Shown piece after piece: positions 41,296-50,008 of a stretch of 64,000 nucleotides of DNA; the first letter of the stretch is position 1; each line of letters starts with the position of its first letter. A model generated the notes under the pieces. It saw only the letters and a list, made by a program, of their open reading frames with translations, searched no databases and was not told the DNA's origin. Position numbers and translations under genes: made by a program. Origin of the DNA: JAPHSX01 sp039714395 (GTDB lineage: Bacteria; Pseudomonadota; Gammaproteobacteria; Thiohalomonadales; Thiohalomonadaceae); contig JBDLJH010000001.1 in the NCBI GenBank assembly GCA_039714395.1, positions 196,854-260,853 of the forward strand. The letters run 5' to 3'.

Positions 41296-44151
41296 TTACA
41301 GTCTCTCGATCTTTGCCTTCTGCTCCAGCAGTGACGCCAGCGACGACTTTGCATCAGCCAGTTTGTCGCGCTCTTTTTGTACTACCGTCTCGGGGGCTTT
41401 GCCAACGAACTTCTCGTTGTTTAGCTTGCCCTCGGTGCGTTGTACCTCTTTCTCCAGTCTGTCGATCTCTTTGGATAGGCGAGCCAGTTCAGCGTCCTTG
41501 TCGATGAGACCTGCCATCGGCACCAGCAACTTCATCTCGCCAACCAGTGAGGTGGCGGAATCCGGGGCTTCATCGCCTTTGGCAAGCCAGGTGATCGATT
41601 CGGTTTTGGCCAGTGACTGGATAAAGACTTCGTTGGCGTCGAGCCAGGCGATGTCCTGTGCAGAACCATTTTGAAGAAGTATTGGCAGTGGCTTGCTTGG
41701 TGGGATATTCATGCCGGAGCGAATTTTGCGGATACCGACGATGAATTCCATTACCCACTGCATCTCCGCCTCGGCCTTTTCGTCGATCTTTGACTCGTCG
41801 GCTTCGGGGTAGGGTTGGAGCATAATCGTCTCTCCCTTAACAGCAGCGAGAGGGGCGATCTTCTGCCAGATCTCCTCGGTGATGTAGGGGATGATGGGGT
41901 GGGCGAGTCGCAGGATGGTCTCCAGCACACGTACCAGAGTACGACGGGTGCCGCGCTTTTCGGCCTCGACGCTGGTGTCGCTGTAAAGCACCGGCTTGGA
42001 GAGCTCCAGGTACCAGGCGCAGTACTCGTCCCAGGTGAATTCGTAGATGGCGTTGGCGGCCAGATCAAAGCGGTAGTCGTCGATCGCCTTGGTGACCGTC
42101 TTCTCGGTCTGTTGCAGGCGCGAGATGATCCATTTGTCGGCGGGGCTTAGTTCAACTGTGCTGGCCGCTCCTGCGCTTCCTGCACCCGCGGCATTAGTGC
42201 GTCCCTGCACGTCATCCTGACCGCAATCTTTATCCTCGGTCTGCATCAGCACGTAGTTGGTGGCGTTCCACAGCTTGTTACAAAAATTGCGGTAGCCCTC
42301 AACGCGTCCTAGGTCAAAGCTGATGTCGCGACCGGTGGAGGCTAATGATGCGAAGGTGAAACGCAGGGCGTCGGTGCCGAAGGCGGGGATGCCGTCTGGG
42401 AACTCGGCACGGGTCTGTTTTTCGATCTTCTTTGCCAGTTCCGGCTGCATCATGTTGGCGGTGCGCTTGGTCACCAGTGCCTCAAGGTCGATGCCATCAA
42501 TCAGGTCGATGGGATCGAGTACGTTGCCCTTTGACTTGGACATCTTGTGGCCATGCGAGTCGCGCACCAGGCCGTGGATGTAGATGTCCTTAAAGGGGAT
42601 GGCACCGTTCATGAACTTCTTGCCGAACATGATCATGCGGGCGACCCAGAAGAAGATGATGTCGAAGCCGGTGACCAGTACGCTGGTAGGGTAGAAGGTG
42701 TTGACCCGCTCATTATCTTCCGGCCAGCCCAAAGTCGAGAAAGGCCACAGTGCGGAGGAGAACCAGGTGTCGAGCACATCCTCATCCTGCTTTAGTGCGA
42801 TCTCCGAACCGAGGCCGTGTTTTTCGCGTACTTCGGCCTCGGTGCGACCCACGTAGACATTTCCCTGCTCGTCATACCAGGCGGGGATGCGGTGGCCCCA
42901 CCAGATCTGACGGCTGATGCACCAGTCCTGAATATTCTCCAGCCACTGGAAGTAAGTGTTCTCCCAGTTCTTAGGGGTGAAGTTAATGTCGCCGCCGCGT
43001 ACCGCATCGATGGCGGGCTGGGTGATTTCGCTTTTACCGCCGGGACGGCCATCGTCCTGCACATCGCGGGTCAGATCGACGAACCACTGGTCGGTGAGGT
43101 AGGGCTCGATGACCGAACCGGAACGGTCGCCGCGCGGCACCATCAGTTTGTGGTCGTCGATCTTCTCTAAAAGCTCCAGTACTTTCAGATCGTGAACGAT
43201 CTCATCACGTGCCTCGTAACGATCCTGGCCACGATACTTTTCAGGGGCCTCGTCGTTGATCTTCGCATCGACAGTAAATATGTTGTGCATCGGCAGGCTG
43301 TGTCGTTGGCCCATCTGATAGTCGTTGAAGTCGTGTGCCGGGGTGATCTTCACACAGCCGGTACCGAACTCGGGGTCAACATAGTCATCGGCAATGATCG
43401 GGATCTCGCGACCCACCAGCGGCAGGGTGATGGTCTTGCCGACCAGGGCCTTATAGCGCTCATCATCGGGGTGAACCGCCACCGCCGAGTCACCGAGCAT
43501 GGTCTCGGGACGGGTGGTGGCGACAACCAGATGTCCTGAACCATCGGAAAGTGGATAGCGGAAGTGCCACAGGTAGCCCTGTTCCTCTTCTGAAATAACT
43601 TCGAGATCAGAGACCGCGGTGTGTAGTACCGGATCCCAGTTGACCAGGCGCTTGCCGCGGTAGATCAGCCCCTCTTCATGCAGACGGACAAAGACCTCTT
43701 TCACCGCATCGTTCAGCCCCTCGTCCATGGTGAAGCGCTCATTGCTCCAGTCCAGTGAGGAGCCGAGGCGGCGCAGCTGGCGGGTGATGTTGCCACCCGA
43801 TTCCTTCTTCCACTCCCAGATGCGATCAATGAAGGCGTCTCGGCCCAGGTCGTGACGGGTTTTGCCCTCGGCCCCCAGCTGTCGCTCCACCACCATCTGG
43901 GTGGCGATACCGGCGTGGTCGGTGCCCGGCTGCCACAGGGTGTTGTCGCCCTTCATGCGGTGGTAGCGGGTGAGGGTGTCCATGATGGTGTTGTTGAAGC
44001 CGTGGCCCATGTGCAGGTTGCCGGTGACGTTGGGCGGCGGGATCATGATGCAGTAGGACTGTTCACCGCCCTGCGGTGCAAAGTAGCCGTTCTCTTCCCA
44101 GGTCTGGTACCAGCGTTGTTCGATGGCGTGAGGGTTGTAGGTTTTATCCAT
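41296..44151 (-). CDS. valS: Valyl-tRNA synthetase
   Basis: A 951-residue class I aminoacyl-tRNA synthetase. It has Pro-Pro-Pro-Asn-Val-Thr-Gly-Asn-Leu-His-Met-Gly-His (HIGH box, about residues 36-48), an editing domain, the Lys-Met-Ser-Lys-Ser loop, an anticodon-binding domain and a C-terminal coiled-coil arm (about 880-951), as in E. coli ValS. It charges tRNA-Val in the cytoplasm. It lies downstream of the pepA-holC operon, in the usual gammaproteobacterial order with one extra gene between. Confidence 0.97.
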   Translation of the reverse strand: MDKTYNPHAIEQRWYQTWEENGYFAPQGGEQSYCIMIPPPNVTGNLHMGHGFNNTIMDTLTRYHRMKGDNTLWQPGTDHAGIATQMVVERQLGAEGKTRHDLGRDAFIDRIWEWKKESGGNITRQLRRLGSSLDWSNERFTMDEGLNDAVKEVFVRLHEEGLIYRGKRLVNWDPVLHTAVSDLEVISEEEQGYLWHFRYPLSDGSGHLVVATTRPETMLGDSAVAVHPDDERYKALVGKTITLPLVGREIPIIADDYVDPEFGTGCVKITPAHDFNDYQMGQRHSLPMHNIFTVDAKINDEAPEKYRGQDRYEARDEIVHDLKVLELLEKIDDHKLMVPRGDRSGSVIEPYLTDQWFVDLTRDVQDDGRPGGKSEITQPAIDAVRGGDINFTPKNWENTYFQWLENIQDWCISRQIWWGHRIPAWYDEQGNVYVGRTEAEVREKHGLGSEIALKQDEDVLDTWFSSALWPFSTLGWPEDNERVNTFYPTSVLVTGFDIIFFWVARMIMFGKKFMNGAIPFKDIYIHGLVRDSHGHKMSKSKGNVLDPIDLIDGIDLEALVTKRTANMMQPELAKKIEKQTRAEFPDGIPAFGTDALRFTFASLASTGRDISFDLGRVEGYRNFCNKLWNATNYVLMQTEDKDCGQDDVQGRTNAAGAGSAGAASTVELSPADKWIISRLQQTEKTVTKAIDDYRFDLAANAIYEFTWDEYCAWYLELSKPVLYSDTSVEAEKRGTRRTLVRVLETILRLAHPIIPYITEEIWQKIAPLAAVKGETIMLQPYPEADESKIDEKAEAEMQWVMEFIVGIRKIRSGMNIPPSKPLPILLQNGSAQDIAWLDANEVFIQSLAKTESITWLAKGDEAPDSATSLVGEMKLLVPMAGLIDKDAELARLSKEIDRLEKEVQRTEGKLNNEKFVGKAPETVVQKERDKLADAKSSLASLLEQKAKIERL

Positions 44152-44253
44152 GTCAGGCGGTCTATATCTGGTTTGCTTGAAAGGCGGGATTATAGCCTAG
44201 AACAGAGTGGAAGAGGGGAGCCTGACCCGGTGAAATCGGATCAGAGGCTGAGT

Positions 44254-45012
44254 TTAGGATTTTGTGAAGGTGGAGAGCGGTAGCAGCTTCTGTATCTCAC
44301 CCATTACCTCCTGTTCCAGTTTGGGCTTGAGGTGTTGTAGCTTGCGGTTGACGATGAGGTCGACTAATTCCTGCATATCCTCAAGGCTTATTTCGCTCTG
44401 CGCGCTGCCAGAGTTTTCGACAGCCACCTCATCCAGAACCGGTATAGCTGCCTCGGAAGTGACTATTTCGTCAAGAACGGGAATGGTGTCGGCGTGAACG
44501 ACTTCATTCAGTAGCGGGATGGCTTCGTCAGCAGCAGCCGTTGTGACCACCTCGTCTACCACGGGGTCTAGGGCTTGCTGTGGGTGTTTGGCGGCGACCA
44601 CGGCAGCGAAATACTCCTCCACGCTGGTTGCCTCGGCGGCGGTGGGGGTTTGGGACTCTTCCTCTTCAGCGACGTCAGGTGACAGGGCGTTTCTGGCGAG
44701 CGGTTCATCCTCCTCGATGGTATAGACTTCATCGAGTAGCGGGAGATCATCCGTATCGTTATCCAGCAGTTCCAACTCATCGCTGGCGACTGCTGTCTGC
44801 TGGTTCAGATAATCTTCGATGCTCAGCTCCGCAGCAGCGGCCTGCTGTTTGAGGCGAAGGTATTCCTCAACCGAGCCAATGTCATCGATCGAGGTATAGG
44901 GGGCGACACTCTCATGCTCTTCATCGAGCAACTCCTTGAGTGAGTCCAGTTCGTTCAGCAGCTCGCCTGGTGAACGCTGATCAGTGGAGGTGTCCTGTTT
45001 ATCGTCGCTCAT
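44254..45012 (-). CDS. Acidic protein of unknown function between holC and valS
   Basis: A 252-residue very acidic protein, Glu/Asp- and Ala-rich, low in cysteine. Repeated motifs such as Ile-Pro-Leu-Leu-Asn-Glu-Val and Ile-Pro-Val-Leu-Asp-Glu-Ile recur at about 165-200. The C-terminus (about 205-252) is a helical segment with Ile-Val-Asn-Arg-Lys-Leu. No signal peptide is seen. The start abuts the holC stop, so it is probably co-transcribed and translation is coupled. I do not recognise a family; low complexity may mean a disordered scaffold. Confidence 0.75.
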   Translation of the reverse strand: MSDDKQDTSTDQRSPGELLNELDSLKELLDEEHESVAPYTSIDDIGSVEEYLRLKQQAAAAELSIEDYLNQQTAVASDELELLDNDTDDLPLLDEVYTIEEDEPLARNALSPDVAEEEESQTPTAAEATSVEEYFAAVVAAKHPQQALDPVVDEVVTTAAADEAIPLLNEVVHADTIPVLDEIVTSEAAIPVLDEVAVENSGSAQSEISLEDMQELVDLIVNRKLQHLKPKLEQEVMGEIQKLLPLSTFTKS

Positions 45013-45453
45013 TTATCCCTGTCCGGCGTTGATAGTGTGGTTCTCTAAAGGATAGCCCCTATCACGGTAGAAGCGAAATCGCTCCCGTCCCTGTATACGA
45101 CTCTCCTCGTGCTGATCCACCAGATCGGCAACACGCTCAAAGCGGCTGAAGAAAAGTGGCACCTCGGGGGCCAGATTGATCAATACCTCATCGTGATGCT
45201 GTGGCTCACCACTGTGACCGATATGTACTGGGGCTGTGTCAGCGGCAGTATCATCATCCAGACTGTGGGGAACAAAACTGTCCACACGAAAGGTCCACAG
45301 CAGCTCATCAAGGCGCTGGCTTTGTTCGGCGCTTTCAGTATGGATATAGACCTTGTTGCCCTGCTGCCACGCCTTTTCGGCAAGACGGCAGGCGAAGCGC
45401 TGGCGTGCTTCGCTGTGCTGTTGCTCCAGAATATAGAAATCGATGCGGGTCAC
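45013..45453 (-). CDS. holC: DNA polymerase III chi subunit
   Basis: A 146-residue HolC: Met-Thr-Arg-Ile-Asp-Phe-Tyr-Ile-Leu at the start, Arg-Phe-Ala-Cys-Arg-Leu-Ala-Glu-Lys-Ala and the segment Leu-Asp-Glu-Leu-Leu-Trp-Thr-Phe, then Ile-Asn-Leu-Ala-Pro-Glu-Val-Pro. Chi links the clamp loader to single-strand-binding protein. It follows pepA by five bases, as in E. coli. Confidence 0.93.
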   Translation of the reverse strand: MTRIDFYILEQQHSEARQRFACRLAEKAWQQGNKVYIHTESAEQSQRLDELLWTFRVDSFVPHSLDDDTAADTAPVHIGHSGEPQHHDEVLINLAPEVPLFFSRFERVADLVDQHEESRIQGRERFRFYRDRGYPLENHTINAGQG

Positions 45454-45458
45454 GCTAT

Positions 45459-46961
45459 TTAACTACCTTTCGCCTTGTCGATCAGGTACTGGGTCAGCAG
45501 CGGTACCGGGCGACCGGTAGCCCCCTTGTTGGCGCCGCTCTTCCAGGCGGTACCGGCGATATCGAGGTGGGCCCAGGTGTAGTCTTTTGTGTAGCGGCTG
45601 AGAAAGCAGGCAGCGGTGATAGTGCCCGCCTCGCGGCCACCGATGTTGGCCATGTCGGCGAAGGGGCTCTTCAGTTGCTCGTCGTACTCATCCCACAGCG
45701 GCAGTTGCCAGGCGCGGTCGCCGCATTTCTTCCCGGCCTCCAATAGCTTGTCGGCCAGGGCATCGTTGTTACTGAGCATCCCGGTGGCGTGGCTGCCGAG
45801 GGCGACGACACAGGCACCGGTGAGGGTGGCGATGTCGATCACCACCTCCGGGTCGAATTTCTTTGAGTAGGTGAGGGCGTCGCAGAGGATGAGTCGTCCC
45901 TCGGCATCGGTGTTGAGGATCTCGATGGTCTGGCCCGACATGGAGGTGACGATATCGCCCGGCTTGTTGGCATCACCGTCGGGCAGGTTCTCAGAGCTGG
46001 GCACCACGCCGACCACGTTGATCGGCAGCTCCATCTCGGCGATCGCCTTGATGGTGCCGAAGACGCTGGCCCCGCCGACCATGTCGTACTTCATCTCATC
46101 CATGCCTGCGGAGGGCTTGATTGAGATACCGCCGGCATCAAAGGTGAGGCCCTTGCCCACCAGCACTACCGGCTTCTGCTTGGCCTTGGCGGTGCTACCT
46201 TTATATTCCATTACGATCAGCTTGGCAGGCTGGCGCGAGCCGCGCGAGACTGAGAGCAGGGAACCCATGCCCAGCTTCTCCATCTGCTTCTCATCCAGCA
46301 CCGTGGTTTTGATGCTTTTGTAACTGCGGCCCAGGCTTTTCGCCTGGTCGGCCAGATAGCTGGGGGTGGCGACATTGCCCGGCAGGTTGGAGAGATCTTT
46401 GGAGAGCTCCATGCCGGTGATCAGAGCACGTCCCTGCAGGATACCCAGTTTCACCAGTGCCCCCTCGGCACGGCCGGTGTGGGGGAAGTTGACCTTGCGC
46501 AGCGGCCGCTTCTCCTCCGACTTCTTGCTCTTCATCTGCTCGAAGCGGTAGCCCGCCTGGCCGAAGGCCTCGATAGTCTGGCGTACCTTCCAGTCGAGCT
46601 CTCGTTCAGCTACGGGCAGTTCGGCCAGGGTGCAGAGGGCATCTTTGGCACTGCTTGCCACCACTGCCTTGGCGGCGGCCTCGCTGATCTTGCGGTAGTT
46701 CCGGTCGTTCAGTTCTTTCTCTTTGCCACAGCCGACCAGCAGCAGGCGCTGGCAGGCGAGGCCGTCTGGCTGGTGCAGCATCAGGGTCTGGCCGCGTTTG
46801 CCCTTGAGATCGCCACTTTTGAGAACCTTTTTGATCAGACCACCACAGGCCTCATCGGCCAGGGTGGCTCCTGGGGTGAGTTTGTTACCATCGTATATGC
46901 CGAGAATGAGGCATGCGCTGGAGGATTTTTCGGGGGTAGTGGTGCTGGCTGTGAACTCCAT
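45459..46961 (-). CDS. pepA: Leucyl aminopeptidase
   Basis: A 500-residue M17 aminopeptidase with the metal-binding Asn-Thr-Asp-Ala-Glu-Gly-Arg-Leu motif near residue 350 and the Lys/Asp residues of Val-Gly-Lys-Gly-Leu-Thr-Phe-Asp-Ala-Gly-Gly. It removes N-terminal residues from peptides; in E. coli PepA also binds DNA at Xer sites. It is divergent from lptF, as in enterics, so the 170-base gap holds both promoters. Confidence 0.96.
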   Translation of the reverse strand: MEFTASTTTPEKSSSACLILGIYDGNKLTPGATLADEACGGLIKKVLKSGDLKGKRGQTLMLHQPDGLACQRLLLVGCGKEKELNDRNYRKISEAAAKAVVASSAKDALCTLAELPVAERELDWKVRQTIEAFGQAGYRFEQMKSKKSEEKRPLRKVNFPHTGRAEGALVKLGILQGRALITGMELSKDLSNLPGNVATPSYLADQAKSLGRSYKSIKTTVLDEKQMEKLGMGSLLSVSRGSRQPAKLIVMEYKGSTAKAKQKPVVLVGKGLTFDAGGISIKPSAGMDEMKYDMVGGASVFGTIKAIAEMELPINVVGVVPSSENLPDGDANKPGDIVTSMSGQTIEILNTDAEGRLILCDALTYSKKFDPEVVIDIATLTGACVVALGSHATGMLSNNDALADKLLEAGKKCGDRAWQLPLWDEYDEQLKSPFADMANIGGREAGTITAACFLSRYTKDYTWAHLDIAGTAWKSGANKGATGRPVPLLTQYLIDKAKGS

Positions 46962-47045
46962 TATGACTCCTGAGTTGCGGGAATAGTTTTGTCTCGATGG
47001 ACGATAGCGTAAACTTTCTGGATAGTAATAGGCATAAGGTGAATA

Positions 47046-47077
47046 TTGACGCCTTAATGTTTAACCGATTTTATACC
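47046..47077 (+). promoter_or_regulatory. Candidate lptFG promoter
   Basis: TTGACG at 47046-47051 and TATACC at 47072-47077, spacing 20, which is longer than usual. It lies 57 bases before the lptF ATG. Weak pattern match; included because the gap is divergent. Confidence 0.28.
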
Positions 47078-47133
47078 GATGTCGAGGCGATTGTGCAGGT
47101 TTTTTCTCTCTCCCTACTGTTAGCAGGTGAACT

Positions 47134-48246
47134 ATGCGCCTGATTATCGAACGCTACCTGCGGCGTGAGATTGCCCTGACCTTTTTCGCCGTCAGTCTAC
47201 TGCTGTTGGTGATGTTCTTTAGTAGTACTTTTATTCGCTTGCTCACCGAAACACTGGAGGGGGACTACCCGGTACGAATTCTGTTTACACTATTTGCTCT
47301 CAAAGGTGTCGGCAACATCGTCTTCATTCTGCCGTTTGCTTTTTTTATCGCTGTGCTACTTACCCTTGGGCGGCTCTATAAGGATAATGAAATTGTTGCC
47401 CTTATCGCCTGCGGTGCCGGTCCAGACAGGCTTTTCTCAGCGGTTGCTACCCTGGCAGTGATGGTGGCGTTGGGGGTCGGCTTTCTGGCATTGTTCTTTG
47501 CCCCCTGGGCAGAGGAGCAAAGCTCTCAACTGCTCGATGAGGCCGGTGCTCACAAAGAGATCCAGGGAATAATCCCTGGCCGCTTTAATAGCTTTGGGGC
47601 CAATAGTCCAACGATCTATGTGGAGCGTTATAACGCTGAGACAAAAAGCTTACATGGTCTCTTTGTCCATGGGATCGACGCAAAGGGAGGTAAAGGTAAG
47701 GAGCAATACCTGTTGAGCGCGGCCAGTGCCTATGAGCAGATTGATCCAGAAACAGGTGGGCGTTATTTGGTGCTGCAAGATGGTTATCGCTATGACGGGG
47801 TGTTAGGCCGACGTGATTATCGCATCACCCACTTTGCAGAACACGGTATACGGATTCAGAGCCAGGCGGTGGTGGCTTCAAGTCGTCCCCGCTATGCGGT
47901 CTCTTCGGCAAACTTATTGAGTTCTGATGAAAGCGCAGATATAGCCGAGTTACACTGGCGTTTGGCAATGCCAATTAGCACGATTTTGCTGGCACTGTTG
48001 GCGATTCCACTAAGCAAAAGCTCACCTCGAAGAGGGCGTTATGCTGGTCTGTTTATCGGCATCCTCGTGTTTGTGGTTTATAACAATTTTCTCACGGTTG
48101 GTCGAACTGCATTGGGTAAAGGAGAGGTTCCCGGGCTGGTGGGATTATGGTGGGTACACGCATTGTTGCTGATATTGCTTGGTTCGCTTGTGTGGCGACA
48201 GCAGCGTTTGCGCGGCCCGCGCAAGAGCCGAGGTGACGACGCATGA
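47134..48246 (+). CDS. lptF: LPS export permease LptF
   Basis: A 370-residue YjgP/YjgQ family permease with about six helices in two groups (three near the N-terminus, three after residue 270) and a periplasmic beta-jellyroll between. LptF and LptG form the membrane part of the LptB2FG transporter that lifts lipopolysaccharide out of the inner membrane. It begins Met-Arg-Leu-Ile-Ile-Glu-Arg-Tyr-Leu-Arg-Arg-Glu. It overlaps lptG by four bases. Confidence 0.95.
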   Translation: MRLIIERYLRREIALTFFAVSLLLLVMFFSSTFIRLLTETLEGDYPVRILFTLFALKGVGNIVFILPFAFFIAVLLTLGRLYKDNEIVALIACGAGPDRLFSAVATLAVMVALGVGFLALFFAPWAEEQSSQLLDEAGAHKEIQGIIPGRFNSFGANSPTIYVERYNAETKSLHGLFVHGIDAKGGKGKEQYLLSAASAYEQIDPETGGRYLVLQDGYRYDGVLGRRDYRITHFAEHGIRIQSQAVVASSRPRYAVSSANLLSSDESADIAELHWRLAMPISTILLALLAIPLSKSSPRRGRYAGLFIGILVFVVYNNFLTVGRTALGKGEVPGLVGLWWVHALLLILLGSLVWRQQRLRGPRKSRGDDA

Positions 48247-49304
48247 GAATGATCGATCGTTATATTGGTACCACCCTGTTGAGTCATGTTGTGATGGTTT
48301 TGATGGTGCTGTTGGCACTCTATTTTTTCAGTACCCTGATGGCAGAGATGGATAAGGCTGGCAGCGGAACGTATACCTCGGTAGATGCGGTGATTTATAG
48401 TCTGATGCTGTTGCCTCGTCAGGCTTATGAGTTGTTTCCGCTGGTGGCCTTAGTAGGTACGATTTTGGGGGTCGGTTCGCTTGCTAGCAGTAATGAGTTG
48501 ACTGTATTGCGTGCTGCCGGAGTCTCGATAAGACGCCTTGCACTGTCGGTGATGAAGACCGGTTTTGTACTGATTCTGATAGTGTTGGTGATGGGTGAGA
48601 CTCTCGCCCCTTATCTTGAGAAGGAGGCCCATGCCCGGAAGCTCTCATCCCTGTCACATAGTGTGAGTATGAATACGTATAATGGTTTGTGGGCCAGAGA
48701 TGGTGATGACTTTATTAATATTAGGCGCCTGATGCCTGATGGTGAGGCAGATGGTATTACCCGCTACCAGTTTAATGATGAGGGGCTGAGTGAAATTTCC
48801 TTCGCACCTCATGGGTGGTATCAGGATAACAGCTGGGTGGTTAGCCCGGTACTGAAAACCCAGTTTCTACAAGGACAGGTAGTGACCCAGCGTGTGGATG
48901 AAGAGCGTTGGTCCAGTACCTTCACCCCGGATGTAATTAATGTAGCGGCGTTGTCACCGGAGAATCTGGCACTGTGGGAGTTATACGCGTTTGTTGATTA
49001 CCTGCATGAAAATGCTCTTGCGGCAAAGCGCTATGAAACCGCGATGTGGGTGCGCTTCTTTACGCCGCTGGCCACTGGCGGGATGATCCTGCTGGCGTTG
49101 CCCTTTGTCTTCGGTTCGCTACGAACGGTTACCATCGGACAACGAGTGATGACTGGCAGCCTAATTGGCATCGCTTTCTATCTGATTAATGGCGTGTTTT
49201 CACGGCTTGGGCTTATTTACGATATTGCCCCGCTGCTTAGTGCTGGCACGCCAACCGTACTGGTTTATATTACCTGGTTTTATCTTATGCGGCGGGTACA
49301 TTAA
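48243..49304 (+). CDS. lptG: LPS export permease LptG
   Basis: A 353-residue partner of LptF with the same layout: membrane helices at both ends and a periplasmic jellyroll at about 130-240. The start Met-Arg-Met-Ile-Asp-Arg-Tyr-Ile-Gly and the segment Leu-Pro-Arg-Gln-Ala-Tyr-Glu-Leu-Phe-Pro are typical of LptG. The start overlaps the lptF stop (ATGA). A hairpin follows the gene. Confidence 0.95.
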   Translation: MRMIDRYIGTTLLSHVVMVLMVLLALYFFSTLMAEMDKAGSGTYTSVDAVIYSLMLLPRQAYELFPLVALVGTILGVGSLASSNELTVLRAAGVSIRRLALSVMKTGFVLILIVLVMGETLAPYLEKEAHARKLSSLSHSVSMNTYNGLWARDGDDFINIRRLMPDGEADGITRYQFNDEGLSEISFAPHGWYQDNSWVVSPVLKTQFLQGQVVTQRVDEERWSSTFTPDVINVAALSPENLALWELYAFVDYLHENALAAKRYETAMWVRFFTPLATGGMILLALPFVFGSLRTVTIGQRVMTGSLIGIAFYLINGVFSRLGLIYDIAPLLSAGTPTVLVYITWFYLMRRVH

Positions 49305-49337
49305 CGGTATTAGGAGTACTCCTACCGTTACTTTCTT
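49302..49337 (+). terminator. Hairpin at the end of lptG
   Basis: Starts at the lptG stop codon: TAACGG...CCGTTA arms enclosing TAGGAGTACTCCTA, a perfect 14-bp palindrome, with a 3-base bulge on the left arm; CTTTCTT follows. It stands between convergent genes and may act in both directions. The T run is short, so strength is uncertain. Confidence 0.5.
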
Positions 49338-49774
49338 GCCTGCTCCTTGGGGATGACTACCAGCTCGCTCATTGAGTAGCGGTCGTGCCAGGTGAGCTTA
49401 TCCTTATTGAATAGTGACCAGAGAAACCCCAGCCCGAAGGCGAGCCACGATACGATGGCGATGAGAAAACGTAGCAGTGCCTGCCACAGAGTGATGGGGC
49501 CTCCATCATGGTTCTGCAGGCGAATGTGCCAGACGCGCATCCCCAGAGTTTGCCCCCCGTGGGTCCAGAACCAGGCTAAGAAACCAAAGGCACTCAGCAC
49601 CAGATAGATGCGGAATAACAGCATGGCTGGCCGCGAGGGGGCATCGCCGAGTAGAGGCAGGGCGATAAGGCTGGCCAGCAATAGAACCGCTGAAAGTAGC
49701 AAGCTATCGTAGAAAATCGCACCCAGGCGGCGCAGTAGGCCACAGTGGGGGAGGTGGGTATTCTGGTGTGTCAT
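49328..49774 (-). CDS. RDD family membrane protein
   Basis: A 148-residue protein with three to four hydrophobic segments and the RDD pattern (Arg-Arg-Leu-Gly-Ala-Ile-Phe-Tyr-Asp-Ser near the N-terminus; Thr-Leu-Gly-Met-Arg-Val-Trp; Trp-His-Asp-Arg-Tyr-Ser near the C-terminus). Function unknown; a few members are ion transporters. It converges with lptG and diverges from purL. Confidence 0.9.
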   Translation of the reverse strand: MTHQNTHLPHCGLLRRLGAIFYDSLLLSAVLLLASLIALPLLGDAPSRPAMLLFRIYLVLSAFGFLAWFWTHGGQTLGMRVWHIRLQNHDGGPITLWQALLRFLIAIVSWLAFGLGFLWSLFNKDKLTWHDRYSMSELVVIPKEQARK

Positions 49775-50008
49775 CGTTTAGTATCGCATTGCTACTCGGG
49801 CGCGGCATTATAGCACTGGTTATTTTTCCTGCATTTTGACGGTTTATGTTGTGGGCCGCTTCCAGTAAAATTGCCGGCCTGATACACACGACTGCACGGA
49901 TGCAGGAGGTAGAGCAACGCATGGAGCAGTTGCCGAGGGATGTACGAATGTCGCAAGAGGCTGGATGCCGCAAGTGACTCCATTAATCTTATAAATAGGT
50001 CTCCAACG

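Noticed and set aside
43852..44283. 143-residue plus-strand frame over the valS start
   Set aside because: Antisense to valS; no ribosome binding site or conserved motif.
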